64,000 bases of DNA from JADFGZ01 sp965222345 (GCA_965222345.1 CBDCTS010000007.1:1674001-1738000), one strand, 5' to 3'; shown: positions 53,523-63,261, counted from the stretch's first letter. Notes: a model not told the origin generated them from the letters alone. Numbers and translations: made by a program.

Positions 53523-54803
53523 TTACAGAGGATGCGTTCGCAGCAGACCCTTGCGGGCAATGTCCCGGCGGAAATGAATTCCTTCGAAGTGAATTTTGGA
53601 GGCTGCTTGGTAAGCTTTGCCGGTGGCGGTCTTCAGGTCCGGACCCCGCGTGGTAATTCCCAGGACCCGGCCTCCCGAGGTCACCAGCGTATTGTCTCGC
53701 TGAGCGGTTCCAGCGTGGAACACCTTGGCTCCCTCGGCCTCCGCCTCCTCGATTCCCGTAATCGGCTTTCCGGTTGCATACTGGCCGGGATAGCCTCCCG
53801 ATGCGGCCACCACGCACACGCTGGCCCCCGGCTCCCAGGAAAGCATGTCTTCCCTCAGGGTGCCGTCGGCGAGCGCCTTCATGGCTTCTGCCAAATCTCC
53901 CCGCAAGCGGAACAGCAGGGGCTGAGTCTCCGGGTCGCCGAAGCGGACATTGTACTCCAGAACCCGGGGTCCGTCGGCAGCGATCATCAACCCGCAGTAC
54001 AGCACGCCCCGGAAAACGATCCCCTCGGATCGCAGGCCTTCGAGCGTTGGGAAAACGATCTCGTCCAAAACACGGCGGGAAAGATTTTCGGAAAGGATTC
54101 CGTCGTCGCTATAGGCTCCCATGCCGCCGGTGTTGGGACCCCGATCTTCATCCCAAACCGGCTTGTGGTCTTGCGTCGGAGCCAGTGGGATGACGGTTTT
54201 GCCGTCCGTCAAAACCTGGAAGGAAACTTCCTCGCCTTGGAGACGCTGCTCCAGCACGACGCGACTCCCGGCTTCGCCGGCCAACTGGCCCGAGAAGCAC
54301 GCCTGAAGCGCCGATTCGGTTTGGCTGCGGTCCGAAGCGACCACCACGCCTTTGCCTGCGGCCAGCCCATCGGCTTTGACCACAGCGGGCCCTCCCCAGC
54401 GATCCAGGTGCGTTCGGGCCGTCGGTAGGTCTTCGCAAACCACAAAATCAGCCGTTGGAATCCGGCGACGGCGCATGAACTGCTTGGCAAAAATCTTGCT
54501 TCCTTCAAGCCATGCAGCCGCCTGAACGGGACCTGCCAGAGACAATCCTCTGGCGAGAAATTCGTCGGCTACCCCTGCCACCAGCGGCGCCTCCGGCCCC
54601 GCGACGGTGAGGTCCGCTTTGAGTTCCAAGGCCATCTGGGCCAATCCTCTGGGGTCCATTTGCGGAGCTGGCCGGCAAACCGCTTCCCGCGAGATGCCGC
54701 CATTGCCGGGAGTGCAAAAGACCTGCGTGACCGCAGGACTCTGAGCCAGCTTCCAGACCAGGGCATGCTCCCGCCCTCCCGCGCCAATGACGAGTATTCT
54801 CAT
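53523..54803 (-). CDS. purD: Phosphoribosylamine--glycine ligase
   Basis: 426 residues of the ATP-grasp superfamily, joining glycine to phosphoribosylamine in purine synthesis. The N-terminal domain begins ILVIGAGGREHALVWKL. Further motifs are GPEAPLVAGVADEF, KADGLAAGKGVVVA, the GPNTGGMGAYS loop and the metal-binding EYNVRFGDPETQPLL. Length is normal. It is followed by purE; upstream is the broken phosphofructokinase gene, 71 bp away. Confidence 0.94.
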   Translation of the reverse strand: MRILVIGAGGREHALVWKLAQSPAVTQVFCTPGNGGISREAVCRPAPQMDPRGLAQMALELKADLTVAGPEAPLVAGVADEFLARGLSLAGPVQAAAWLEGSKIFAKQFMRRRRIPTADFVVCEDLPTARTHLDRWGGPAVVKADGLAAGKGVVVASDRSQTESALQACFSGQLAGEAGSRVVLEQRLQGEEVSFQVLTDGKTVIPLAPTQDHKPVWDEDRGPNTGGMGAYSDDGILSENLSRRVLDEIVFPTLEGLRSEGIVFRGVLYCGLMIAADGPRVLEYNVRFGDPETQPLLFRLRGDLAEAMKALADGTLREDMLSWEPGASVCVVAASGGYPGQYATGKPITGIEEAEAEGAKVFHAGTAQRDNTLVTSGGRVLGITTRGPDLKTATGKAYQAASKIHFEGIHFRRDIARKGLLRTHPL

Positions 54804-54874
54804 ATCATGAATGCGTTCATAAAGATTGCTTCCGGAAGGGATTCCAGCCCCGCAGGTCGGCTAATCCGAACCGA

Positions 54875-55465
54875 TCAGTCGCCGAATGAGATGCCCAAAG
54901 CTCGGGCGGTTCGGACAATTTCACTGTCCAATTGCACCGTCTTCAGGACCCCCACCGCCTCTTCCAGCGGTGAGGATTGAATGGCGGCGCTCTTCAAGTA
55001 AACCATCTTGCCGAAATCGCCACGGGCGAGCAGCCCCACGGCCGCGACTCCCAGGCGGCAGCTCAAGACACGGTCGAAAGGAGAAGGCGAGCCGCCGCGC
55101 TGGATGTGCCCCAAGACCGTGACGCGCATCTCCTGATGAGTCTGCTGGGCAATCAATTCTCCGATGGCGTTGGCCACCGCACCTCCCCGGGACTGGATGC
55201 GGCGTTCATTGGTTACTTCCGCAAGCGGGCGGCCATCGATCTTGCGGCAGCCTTCGGCCACCACGACGATGCTGAAGTGACGGCCCACCTCGGCTCTTTC
55301 CTGAATCTTGGCGCAGATCTTATCGAGCGAGAAGGGAATCTCCGGAATCAGGATGACGTCGGCTCCGCCGGCAATGCCGGATTGCACGGCGATCCAGCCG
55401 GTATCCCGGCCCATCACCTCCACCAGCATGATGCGATGGTGGCTCTCGGCAGTGGTATGAATCTT
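54875..55465 (-). pseudogene. Phosphofructokinase, C-terminal fragment (gene split by IS1380-type element)
   Basis: 197 codons that continue the N-terminal fragment at 57129-57632. The first residues are KIHTTAESHHRIML, then MGRDTGWIAVQ (substrate-binding Met, Gly, Arg), EGCRKIDGRPLAEV and VLGHIQRGGSPSPFDR. The reading frame also runs upstream into the IS to 55648, so a chimeric protein start is possible, but it would lack the ATP site and catalytic Asp. Taking out the element and one copy of the duplication gives an intact frame of 364 residues. Confidence 0.88.
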
Positions 55466-55470
55466 GTCAA
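55466..55470 (+). repeat. 5-bp target duplication, left copy
   Basis: GTCAA here and at 57129-57133 flank the IS1380-type element exactly. Confidence 0.8.
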
Positions 55471-57128
55471 CCGGAATTAGTTTTTTGGCCCTCCGACTCG
55501 TGAGTATAAACCCGTTGGCCTTCAACTGAGCACTTCCAGCCCAATATTTTCTCCGAGATACTGCCAGCGGCTTCCAGCCGCTCTTTCCGAGTCCCCAAAA
55601 ACCCATCGCCTCGGCTTCCAGAACCAGCTTTTTCAGACACCCCTCCATTCCCGGGGGATATCGGAATCATTTTATTGGGTGCCGCAGGCTAGGCTATCCC
55701 GACGGAAGCGACAGCCCATTTATCCGCCCCAGCATGCTGGCAAACAGCCGCCGAGTCAGATGGCTCTCTGCCAGCAATAGCCAATAGTAGCGGGCATGCT
55801 TAATCAGGCGTCCTCCGGTTTTCACCAACCGCTGCTGCAAGCTCGTCAAGGACCAGTTCCCGATTCTCTGTGGCAGCACCAGTCGCCGCCACAGATTTCC
55901 CAGATTATAGGCAATGATGGTCAGCCACAGCCGTACCTCGTTGGACCGGAACCGATGGCAACTGAGCCGCGTCATCTTCACCGCCTGCTTGCCTTCCTTA
56001 ATCCACTGCTCTGCTGTCCCTCGCTTATTATAGAACCGCACCACCGCTCGACTCGGAAGCGTCAGGTTCGTCACAATGAACCCCACTCGCGGGAACAACT
56101 CCCCCGGATGATGTTCTACCTTGGCTACCACCCGTCGGGCCGTCTTCCAACTCTCGGCTTGGTACAGAAACCCCTTGTACTCCACCAACGGCTTCTGGCC
56201 CGGCCTTCCTACCGGACGTTTCAGCAACTCCTCGATGTCCCGCTGGAGGTTCTCGTTGGAAGGGATGCGGATGGCATACTTCACACCCCGCTTCTCCAAC
56301 GCCTCGTAAATCTCCGGCTTCGCAAAGGCCGCGTCGGCACGAAATACCACCTCCTTGCCCCGCTTCTGCTGCCGCTCGATCTCCGGCAGGAGAAGTTCTT
56401 CCCATTCCTCGGCGCTGTGGACGTTGCCCGGTCGCAATTTGGCAGCCAGACAGTCGCCGTCTCGATTGAATAACAGCAGGGGGTGATAGCAGGTGGACTC
56501 GAAGTGCCCGTTGTAGGCGCTATTCTCCTGCTCCCCGTAGACCGGAATCTCGGTCGAATCCATGTCCAGCACAGTTCGGTAGTGCGAATGGATTGCTTCT
56601 GCTCTGCCGATCAGTTCCCGGTTCACCCGTGCCAGCCCTGCGAAGTTCCCTTCCTCAGCCAGCATCTCCGTCTCGAAGGTCTGCAACCGAGAAGTCAGAG
56701 CCGCCCCTCGATCCCAAATCTTCTCCGAACCGATCAGCCGCAACGCCGGGTCCTGAGATAGCCGCTCGGCATCGTTCACATCCTCGTATCCAGCCAGACG
56801 GCTGTAGACCGACTGTCGAAGTAGGTCCGCAAAAGACAACCGCGCATTGTTTGCCCGAGAGTCGGTCAAGTGCTGTTCGACGAGTTCATCGAATCCCAAT
56901 CGCTCGTCCAGCTCTCGCACCAGAATCAGCCCACCGTTGGATGTCACTCGCGATCCTTGAAAGGCAACCCGCAAAAACCGGTTGAATGACAGTTGAAATG
57001 CCTGTTTTTGGCTCTCACCCATTAGGTATACACCTCCGGAATGCAATGTTGATGCTGGAACCCGCATCAATATTGATGTTGGAGGTTAGTCGAGGGTTGC
57101 TTCTACGATTTCAAACGGGAAATGCGGG
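55471..57128 (-). mobile_element. IS1380-family insertion sequence (1658 bp) inside the phosphofructokinase gene
   Basis: The right end, read inward, begins CCCGCATTTCCCGTTT and the left end CCGGAATTAGTTTTTT, weakly matching terminal repeats of the CC-G-ATT type seen in this family. A GTCAA duplication lies on both sides. The relic at 18161 begins at exactly the same CCCGCATTT, which confirms the right boundary. It holds one transposase gene and 223 bp of non-coding DNA after it. Confidence 0.88.
55694..57022 (-). CDS. IS1380-family transposase
   Basis: About 442 residues from the ATG at 57022 (MGESQKQAFQLSFNRF), which follows GGAGGTG; the frame is open 16 codons further. The DDE transposase core shows Asp in VLDMDSTEIPVYG, Asp in VVFRADAAFAKPE and Glu in GTAEQWIKEGKQAVKM, then LTIIAYNLGNLWRRL. 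No frameshift is visible, so it is probably active. Confidence 0.88.
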   Translation of the reverse strand: MGESQKQAFQLSFNRFLRVAFQGSRVTSNGGLILVRELDERLGFDELVEQHLTDSRANNARLSFADLLRQSVYSRLAGYEDVNDAERLSQDPALRLIGSEKIWDRGAALTSRLQTFETEMLAEEGNFAGLARVNRELIGRAEAIHSHYRTVLDMDSTEIPVYGEQENSAYNGHFESTCYHPLLLFNRDGDCLAAKLRPGNVHSAEEWEELLLPEIERQQKRGKEVVFRADAAFAKPEIYEALEKRGVKYAIRIPSNENLQRDIEELLKRPVGRPGQKPLVEYKGFLYQAESWKTARRVVAKVEHHPGELFPRVGFIVTNLTLPSRAVVRFYNKRGTAEQWIKEGKQAVKMTRLSCHRFRSNEVRLWLTIIAYNLGNLWRRLVLPQRIGNWSLTSLQQRLVKTGGRLIKHARYYWLLLAESHLTRRLFASMLGRINGLSLPSG

Positions 57129-57632
57129 GTCAATGGCGTCGGTTACCGTGTGGAGAGCCGTATCAAACCCGAAAGTGATCTCGGTGGCCGAAAGATCGTT
57201 ATCAATGGTTTTGGGCACCCCTACCAGGGGAACACCCCGTCGCCAGAGTTCCAGACCAATCTTCAAAGTGCCGTCTCCTCCGACCACCACGAGCGCGTCG
57301 ATGCCCAGCTTGGTGATATTCTCGATGATGGTCGGAGAGATGTCCTTCAGCACGGTCTTGCCGTTTTCCGTGACGGGATAGGCAAACGGATTGCCCCGGT
57401 TGGAGGTTCCCAGGATGGTCCCGCCTCTCGGCAGAATGCCGGCGATCTCGGCGCCGCCGAGCGGATGGACCTTTTCGGTCCAGATCAGCCCGTCATAGCC
57501 ATCCTGAATACCCAGCACCTTCCACCCATACTGCACGGTTGCTGCTTTTACCACCGCCCGAATTACAGCGTTAAGTCCGGGGCAGTCGCCCCCGCCTGTC
57601 AAGATGCCTATGGTCCGTATTTCTTTGCTCAT
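57129..57632 (-). pseudogene. pfkA: Phosphofructokinase, N-terminal fragment (gene split by IS1380-type element)
   Basis: The first 168 codons of a phosphofructokinase. GILTGGGDCPGLNAVIRAVV binds the phosphoryl donor. VVGGDGTLKIG has Gly at the position that in classic enzymes marks ATP use, while VPKTIDNDL has Lys where ATP enzymes often have Gly, a mixed signature. The catalytic Asp is in TIDND. Coding stops after HTVTDAID where the IS enters; five foreign codons and a stop follow. The fragment lacks the substrate-binding half and cannot be functional. The enzyme makes fructose 1,6-bisphosphate in glycolysis. Confidence 0.9.
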
Positions 57633-57699
57633 GGTATCTCTGGTCCTTGGGACTCCACTCCCTAAAAACGGTCCTGTGACGGCGCGAAAACGCCACCGG

Positions 57700-60609
57700 C
57701 TAGAAATTCAACTGCAGAGACAGTTGGGCCACGCGGCCTTTGTTCACCGTGTTGGTGAGCAGGCCAAACTTGGGACTCGCCATCGAAACTCCCGGCTTTT
57801 CAAACTGAGCGTGGTTGAGCAAGTTCAGAAAAGCGGCACGGAACCGCAAAACCTTTTCCCGCCCGCCCCGGAAGCGAAATGCCTTTCCGACAGAGAAGTT
57901 CCAGTTGTTGGTCCCGTCCTTGCGAAAAAGATTATATCCAAGATTCCCGCGCCCTCCGGGCGGGAGATTCGTATCAAAATATTTGCACTGCAAGAAGGGA
58001 GCAACTCCGGCCGAGCTGACTTGGCGGCAGGTATCGACACCGATGACGGCGGCTGAGGTGTCCGGGTCGTCGATGCTGATGCCCAGGATCGACGGGTCCA
58101 GAAGGTTGGGCCGGTCCTGCCGCTCTCCGTCGACATTGCCGAAGCCCGGCGCGTCCGAACCCGTGTGGAAATGAAACGGGGTCCCGGATTGAAATACCGT
58201 AGTCCCGGAGAACTCCCAGTCGCGCAGAAGCAAACCCTTCCAGCCGTTCGCTCCCTCTGCAAAGGGCAAGGCGTAAGAGTAGGAGATTACCAGAGCGTGC
58301 GGCGTATCAAACAAGCTCCATCCCTTGAGCCCGTCCACACGAGATGTCAATTCCGAGGTGGGATTGCCGACCTCCTGCGGATTCTCCACGCCGGAGGCCG
58401 TATTGGTGAAGTCTCCTCCGTGGTCAATGTTTTTCCCAAACGTATAGGTAGCGCGGAACATCAAGCCCCGGCTCAACCGTTTCTCCAGAGAAACTTGGGC
58501 TGCATCATAATAGGCGTTGCTGCCGCTTTCTATAGTGGTAATGCTGGAGAAACGAGGATCGGGTCTGCGAGCATCGATATTACTCGTCGTGTTGATCCCA
58601 TCGGCAGCCGGCTGTGCCCGGTTCGTGACGTTCTGAAAAAACAGTTGGAACGAACGCATCCCGATATACGCCAAGCGCAAGGAAAGCGCGCCGGGCAGGC
58701 TGCGCTCCACGGTCAGCGTGTACTGATGAGAGTAGGGGGTCACCAGGTCCGGAGACAAGAGATTCAGGGCGGAACGCTTCTGTTGTTCGGCGAATTGGGT
58801 GGGGTTCGTGAGGGCAGTCACAAGGTCTGGAGCGGACGACACAACCACCTGCACGGCTGGCGGGTTAAACCGGGCTAGTTGGTAGGTCACCGGGAAGACA
58901 CTCCCGTAGGAAATCCCGTAGGCCGCCCGAACCGTCGTATTCCCGCCTCTGGGGTTCCAGGCTATGCCGATGCGAGGAGCAAAATTGGTGGTGTCGGTGG
59001 AATAGCCCATCTCAGTCAACCCGTTTACCTCGGTGGGAACCGTCGCCAGCTCGTAGCGAAGTCCCAGGCTCAGTTGCAGCGCGGGAGTCAGGCGGATACG
59101 GTCCCCGATATAAAGGAAGTGCTCCCAGTTGCGGAAGCCGCGATAGAGATTGCCGAGGGTGGAGCGGAAGCGTGAGGGTCGCCCAAGCAGGAAATTGCTC
59201 ACCTCCGAGCGGCCAAAATCACTAGCGAACGTCAGCGTTCCCCGGCTATTGTCGCTCTGCAGATCGTTGACCTGGATTCGGGCCGTGCCCCAGCCCATCT
59301 TCAGCGAATGGCGTCCAAGCGTCTTGCTCAAGTCGCCAAAGCCGTGGAATTGATTGCGAACACGGAAGCGGGGGAACTGCTTTCCCGGACCGAGGTCCTG
59401 GAAAGAATCGGCCCGGATGTCAACGTCGGGCACCGTCGGAAGGCCCAGGGACTGGAACAGTTCCGTAAACCGCTTGGTAGGCCGGAGCAAGGCCTTGGAG
59501 CGATCGTAATGGAAACCGACGCGGCCCAGGGTGTTGGGGGAAAAGGAGTGGGTCAAGCTGGTGTGGAGTCCCTGGCTGCGCAAATCCGTCTGCGGATTCT
59601 TCCCGATGACCAGTTCAAACGGGTCTTCGGCATAGTCGGTAATGGTGTACCGCAAAGCCGCAGATGTATCGTCGGTGGGCTTGTAGTCCAGACGCAGCAA
59701 CCCCTCCGTGCTGTTCACTTTCTGGGGGGCGTTGGTGTTCAGTTGCCGGATGGTCACATTGGGCAGGTTGGGCAGGTCTGTGGGATAGGCCTGAATCAGG
59801 CTGGAGACAATGGCGTTCACCTGCGGGTCAGCCGATTGCGGCACCCGCTCGGCAGCGTTCCGGGGCACCTGCACGTTTCCGTTCACCTCTCCGGACCGGT
59901 ACAGCCGCCCGAACCGGGTCAGCAAGGAGAGTTTTTCGGAAGCCAGCGGCCCCCCGCTGGACACCTCGAATTGGTTCGACCGCGACGGGCGAAGCGGCCC
60001 CACATTGAAATATGAACGCGCATTGAGAATGCTGTTCTCAAAATAGCCGGAAACAGAAGAGTGCCAGAGAGATGCGATGGAGCGGCTGCTGAGAGGCGTA
60101 AAGTCCCGCAACGGCGCACCAAACTCCGAGCCGAAGTAGTTTCGCTCCGGCCGGAACTCCGGGATCGAACGCGTATCGGCTCCGCGGACGATGGTCAGGC
60201 GTTTTCGCAAGACGTTCAGGTCCATGCGATAGACGAAAATGTTGGGATTCCCCTCATCCCCCTCTTCCTCCTCAGCGATGGCCGGCTCCGTCACCTGGGG
60301 CAGGCGGAAGTCCAGCTGCACGGAGCTATCGGGAGCGCCCAATACCACTTCGCGCCGGAGCGAAGGCTGGCCACTGGGAGCGGTAACAGTGATAGAGTAG
60401 ATTCCCTGTCCCAACCCTTGAATTTGATAAATGCCTCCGGTCCGGGTACGCACTTCGTGGTGAAACTGACCGTCTTCTCTCTCCACGACTACCCGCGCCG
60501 TGGAGACAGCACCGTCCTCCTGATTCAAAACCCGTCCGTGGATTTCACCCGCCTGCACCGGCGAGAGCGCAAAGAAGAAAAACAAAAAAAGCAAACACAC
60601 AACTTTCAT
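57700..60609 (-). CDS. TonB-dependent receptor, Oar-like (receptor 3)
   Basis: About 969 residues from the ATG at 60609, preceded at ten bases by AGGAG; the open frame runs 18 codons further but spoils the signal peptide (VVCLLFLFFFFALSPVQAGE). A regulatory-like domain (IHGRVLNQEDGAVSTARVVV) comes first. Instead of a typical plug there is a region with VYRMDLNVLRKRL, then a beta barrel that ends GRVAQLSLQLNF. It is only distantly similar to receptors 1 and 2 and has no amidohydrolase next to it. Three T- and A-rich bases before the start include a perfect TATAAT on the reverse strand near 60650. Ligand unknown. Confidence 0.82.
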   Translation of the reverse strand: MKVVCLLFLFFFFALSPVQAGEIHGRVLNQEDGAVSTARVVVEREDGQFHHEVRTRTGGIYQIQGLGQGIYSITVTAPSGQPSLRREVVLGAPDSSVQLDFRLPQVTEPAIAEEEEGDEGNPNIFVYRMDLNVLRKRLTIVRGADTRSIPEFRPERNYFGSEFGAPLRDFTPLSSRSIASLWHSSVSGYFENSILNARSYFNVGPLRPSRSNQFEVSSGGPLASEKLSLLTRFGRLYRSGEVNGNVQVPRNAAERVPQSADPQVNAIVSSLIQAYPTDLPNLPNVTIRQLNTNAPQKVNSTEGLLRLDYKPTDDTSAALRYTITDYAEDPFELVIGKNPQTDLRSQGLHTSLTHSFSPNTLGRVGFHYDRSKALLRPTKRFTELFQSLGLPTVPDVDIRADSFQDLGPGKQFPRFRVRNQFHGFGDLSKTLGRHSLKMGWGTARIQVNDLQSDNSRGTLTFASDFGRSEVSNFLLGRPSRFRSTLGNLYRGFRNWEHFLYIGDRIRLTPALQLSLGLRYELATVPTEVNGLTEMGYSTDTTNFAPRIGIAWNPRGGNTTVRAAYGISYGSVFPVTYQLARFNPPAVQVVVSSAPDLVTALTNPTQFAEQQKRSALNLLSPDLVTPYSHQYTLTVERSLPGALSLRLAYIGMRSFQLFFQNVTNRAQPAADGINTTSNIDARRPDPRFSSITTIESGSNAYYDAAQVSLEKRLSRGLMFRATYTFGKNIDHGGDFTNTASGVENPQEVGNPTSELTSRVDGLKGWSLFDTPHALVISYSYALPFAEGANGWKGLLLRDWEFSGTTVFQSGTPFHFHTGSDAPGFGNVDGERQDRPNLLDPSILGISIDDPDTSAAVIGVDTCRQVSSAGVAPFLQCKYFDTNLPPGGRGNLGYNLFRKDGTNNWNFSVGKAFRFRGGREKVLRFRAAFLNLLNHAQFEKPGVSMASPKFGLLTNTVNKGRVAQLSLQLNF

Positions 60610-60813
60610 CTGGAAAATTCTCCTGTTCATGGGAACCAAAAATGCAGCGACTATTATATTCACAACACCGCCTGACCGGTAGTCCGGATGCGGACGCGGT
60701 TTTCCGATTCATTCAGGCACAGCACCATCTCAGACGCGATCCTCTTGCGATGCCTTCTGTGATTTCGGTGTCTCTGTGGTTTGCCTCTTTGGCGCTGCCT
60801 GTCGCAACTCAGA

Positions 60814-61944
60814 CTAGGGACTGAGCAGGCTGGAGTGGAGGACGCGGCCCTCATCGTCGAGGAGAACTCGAAAGGTGAATGGAAAGTTGTCCTCCTGGGA
60901 GGGCCGAAGAAATCGGAGGTCCCTGTACTCAACCACGTGAATTCCGTCATCCTGGCGGTAAGTCACCCACGGGAATCGCGCAAACCAGCGGTAAGTCTTC
61001 ACCTCTGTCAAAGCCTCGGCAGCTTGCAGATACCGGTTGCTCTCGGCATGGGGATAGAAGCGAAATGGAGGCTCGAGCGAAGCTGCCAGATCAATTGTTC
61101 CCCGGTAGATTCCCTGCGGGGTCTCGACGAAACCCGACCACTGGAAAAGCGACGGGGGAGACGGCAGTACGGCCAGGCGTTGAGGGACCACTTCGGAACG
61201 CTTCGCGAACTCTTCCACGCGTGCCAGCGCCGCCTGATGAGCGACCCAGCACAGCCCGAGATAGAGGGCCAGCGCCGCCACTCCAGCGAGGCAAAACCGG
61301 GAGCGGCGCCAGCGAATTCTCCGGTTCCCCAGCGAGGGCGTCAGGAGCAGGATCCCGATCAAAAGGCTCGCTGTCGGCGCGGTCCATACGGAAAGCGGCA
61401 CTCGCATCGCCGCAGCGAACTGCGCGACAGCGGCGCCTGCGAGACTCAAAAAGAACCACACCCCCAGCCCCCGCCGCCATGCTGCAGCCGGTTCGGCATA
61501 CACCCAGGCCGCCAACTGCGGCAGCAGCACAATCGCGGTGAGGACAAAGTCGAGGATGAAGGTTATGTCCCAGGCGGCACGAGCGTTGCTCACCGGCGTC
61601 CAGATCATCGTCCCATAGGAGGTAATGAGGTCCAGAACGATGTGCGCCGCGATGCCAGTCCCGTAAAAGCAGGTCAGCAGCAGCCATTTCCTCTGGCGGA
61701 TCAGAAGGCAGCTCAGAACACCCAACAAAAGGGCAAATGCGGGAAGGGCAAGCAAGGAATGGGTGATGCCACGGTGGCTTTCCAGAGGGAAAAGCTCGCC
61801 GCTGGTGATGAGACTGGCGAAGGTGTCACTGTCGGGAAAGACGGCCCCGATCGTTACCGCCGCCGTGGCGATGCGGCCGTGGCGCTCGGAGAGAAAGGCC
61901 TTGGCCACCAAGGCGCCGGTGATGCCATGTGTGATGGTGTCCAC
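60814..61944 (-). CDS. YdjM-like membrane-bound metal-dependent hydrolase (DUF457 family)
   Basis: 376 residues. The N-terminal half has several membrane helices and the family pattern MDTITHGITGALVAKAF, VFPDSDTF and ESHRGITHSLLALP, with His and Asp residues that may bind metal; HIVLDLITSYGT adds another. The C-terminal 150 residues form a soluble domain (from about LAVLPSPPSLFQWSGF). E. coli YdjM is an SOS-regulated member, but the reaction catalysed by the family is not established. It starts 25 bp after the infA stop, suggesting co-transcription. Confidence 0.82.
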   Translation of the reverse strand: MDTITHGITGALVAKAFLSERHGRIATAAVTIGAVFPDSDTFASLITSGELFPLESHRGITHSLLALPAFALLLGVLSCLLIRQRKWLLLTCFYGTGIAAHIVLDLITSYGTMIWTPVSNARAAWDITFILDFVLTAIVLLPQLAAWVYAEPAAAWRRGLGVWFFLSLAGAAVAQFAAAMRVPLSVWTAPTASLLIGILLLTPSLGNRRIRWRRSRFCLAGVAALALYLGLCWVAHQAALARVEEFAKRSEVVPQRLAVLPSPPSLFQWSGFVETPQGIYRGTIDLAASLEPPFRFYPHAESNRYLQAAEALTEVKTYRWFARFPWVTYRQDDGIHVVEYRDLRFLRPSQEDNFPFTFRVLLDDEGRVLHSSLLSP

Positions 61945-61969
61945 AACGGAGCGGGAGGCTGGAGCGAAA

Positions 61970-62245
61970 TTAGCGGAAACGGTAGACGATCCGTCCGCGC
62001 GTCAAGTCATAGGGCGAAAGCTCCAGGGTGACCCTGTCTCCCGCCAGGATTCGGATGCGGTTTTTGCGCAGCCTCCCGGCCAGATGGGCCAGGACCAGCT
62101 GCTTCTGCTCGAGTTGAACGCTGAACATTCCTCCGGGGAATTTCTCGATCACGGTGCCGCCTACTTCAATTCCTTCTTCCTTTACGATTTCATCGCTTTC
62201 TTTTTTTTCCTTCGCTACTTTCGGTCGGAATCTTCGTTTGGCCAT
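61970..62245 (-). CDS. infA: Translation initiation factor IF-1 with N-terminal extension
   Basis: 91 residues from the ATG at 62245, which AAAAGGAG precedes at a good distance; a further 17 in-frame codons upstream look untranslated. The S1-like OB fold is intact: IEVGGTVIEKFPGGMFSVQL, VLAHLAGRLRKNRIRILAGD and ELSPYDLTRGRIVYRF. Most IF-1 proteins have about 72 residues and start at the equivalent of KEEGIEV. This one has some 18 extra Lys/Arg/Glu-rich residues (MAKRRFRPKVAKEKKESDE). It blocks the ribosomal A site during initiation. Confidence 0.92.
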   Translation of the reverse strand: MAKRRFRPKVAKEKKESDEIVKEEGIEVGGTVIEKFPGGMFSVQLEQKQLVLAHLAGRLRKNRIRILAGDRVTLELSPYDLTRGRIVYRFR

Positions 62246-62637
62246 ATGCTCCTTTTCCAAAAAATTGGGCCATCCCGAACGGCTGCAACCGGCCAATTTC
62301 TGCCGGCCGGAAACGCGCCCGTCTGAACTCGCCCGGACGAAAGACAGACTGCACCGTTAAGCGTAGTGCTAATCGTAACATTGTGCCAGTCATTGGTCGA
62401 GTATTTCAGGGTGCAGTTTTTCGAGTTGAGCCTTTGCCCGGCATTCCCGGAACGCCGGTTTTCCTGTGCCGGGCCGATTTCCGTCCAGCGCGGTTTTTCA
62501 ACCCATCGGAAGGGATGGGCCGTCGCAAGCAATTTTATATGCTCCAGCGATTGCAAAGATTTGCACAGAAGCGGGAAAGCGTGAATTTGTCTGCTCCAGC
62601 ACTTGCTTTCGATGACGGTTTTGAGAAACAATCGGGC

Positions 62638-63261
62638 ATGGCCCGCGTGGAGAGGCAAAAAAACCCGACGCTGGAGCAGATGCAGCAGGCTCAGGCCCAG
62701 CACCGGCTGGTCATGGAAACTCCCCAAATTCCTCCTTTTGACCAGGGAAATCTTTCCACCTTGATGGTTTATCTCGAAAGGATTGCGAGCCTGGAGAATC
62801 GCCGGCAGAAAGCCAAGTTGTCCGGCGACCCGGAACGCGCCGCCGAGTTGCGGGCCAATCAGAAAAAACTGGCCCGCTCCGAACAGGGCCGGCTGTTGCG
62901 GAAATTTGAGATCATCCTGTGGGGAAGAGTGCTGGCCGGGGCATTGGCGCAGGGCGCAGTTATCAGCCTCTTATTTTCTCTGCTCTTGCTCGCCATTACG
63001 GGAGGATGGTCCTGGTCGCCCCTGGCGCTGGTATCAATTCCCCTCATTTGGGTGGTGATGATGTGGAGCGTGGCTCCGCCCGTATTCAGCGTGTCGGGTT
63101 CTCCCAAACGGGCTCGCAAGCTGGTCCGCTCCCTCAGCAACCGAACGCAAACCGCAGGCGTCTATTCCCTGGTGGCCAGACCCTGGCTGACGGCCGTGGT
63201 GTTGATGAAAGCGCCCCGCCAGCTCTGGACACTCTACAAGGCACGCAAGGCAAAAAAATAA
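62638..63261 (+). CDS. Hypothetical membrane protein
   Basis: Not recognised. In the form starting at 62638 it has about 207 residues; the frame is open back to 62383, and 62515 is another candidate start, none with a strong ribosome site. The first half is a charged, helix-forming region (LMVYLERIASLENRRQKAKL, LRANQKKLARSEQGRLLRKF). Two hydrophobic segments follow (GALAQGAVISLLFSLLLLAI and LALVSIPLIWVVMMWSVAPP), then a basic C-terminus ending KARKAKK. It is divergent from infA and lies upstream of recJ. Confidence 0.6.
   Translation: MARVERQKNPTLEQMQQAQAQHRLVMETPQIPPFDQGNLSTLMVYLERIASLENRRQKAKLSGDPERAAELRANQKKLARSEQGRLLRKFEIILWGRVLAGALAQGAVISLLFSLLLLAITGGWSWSPLALVSIPLIWVVMMWSVAPPVFSVSGSPKRARKLVRSLSNRTQTAGVYSLVARPWLTAVVLMKAPRQLWTLYKARKAKK

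Noticed and set aside
54875..55648. An intact 257-residue protein made of IS sequence and the phosphofructokinase C-terminus
   Set aside because: The first 60 codons are the non-coding end of the IS1380-type element. The junction with the target duplication shows it to be a gene fragment.
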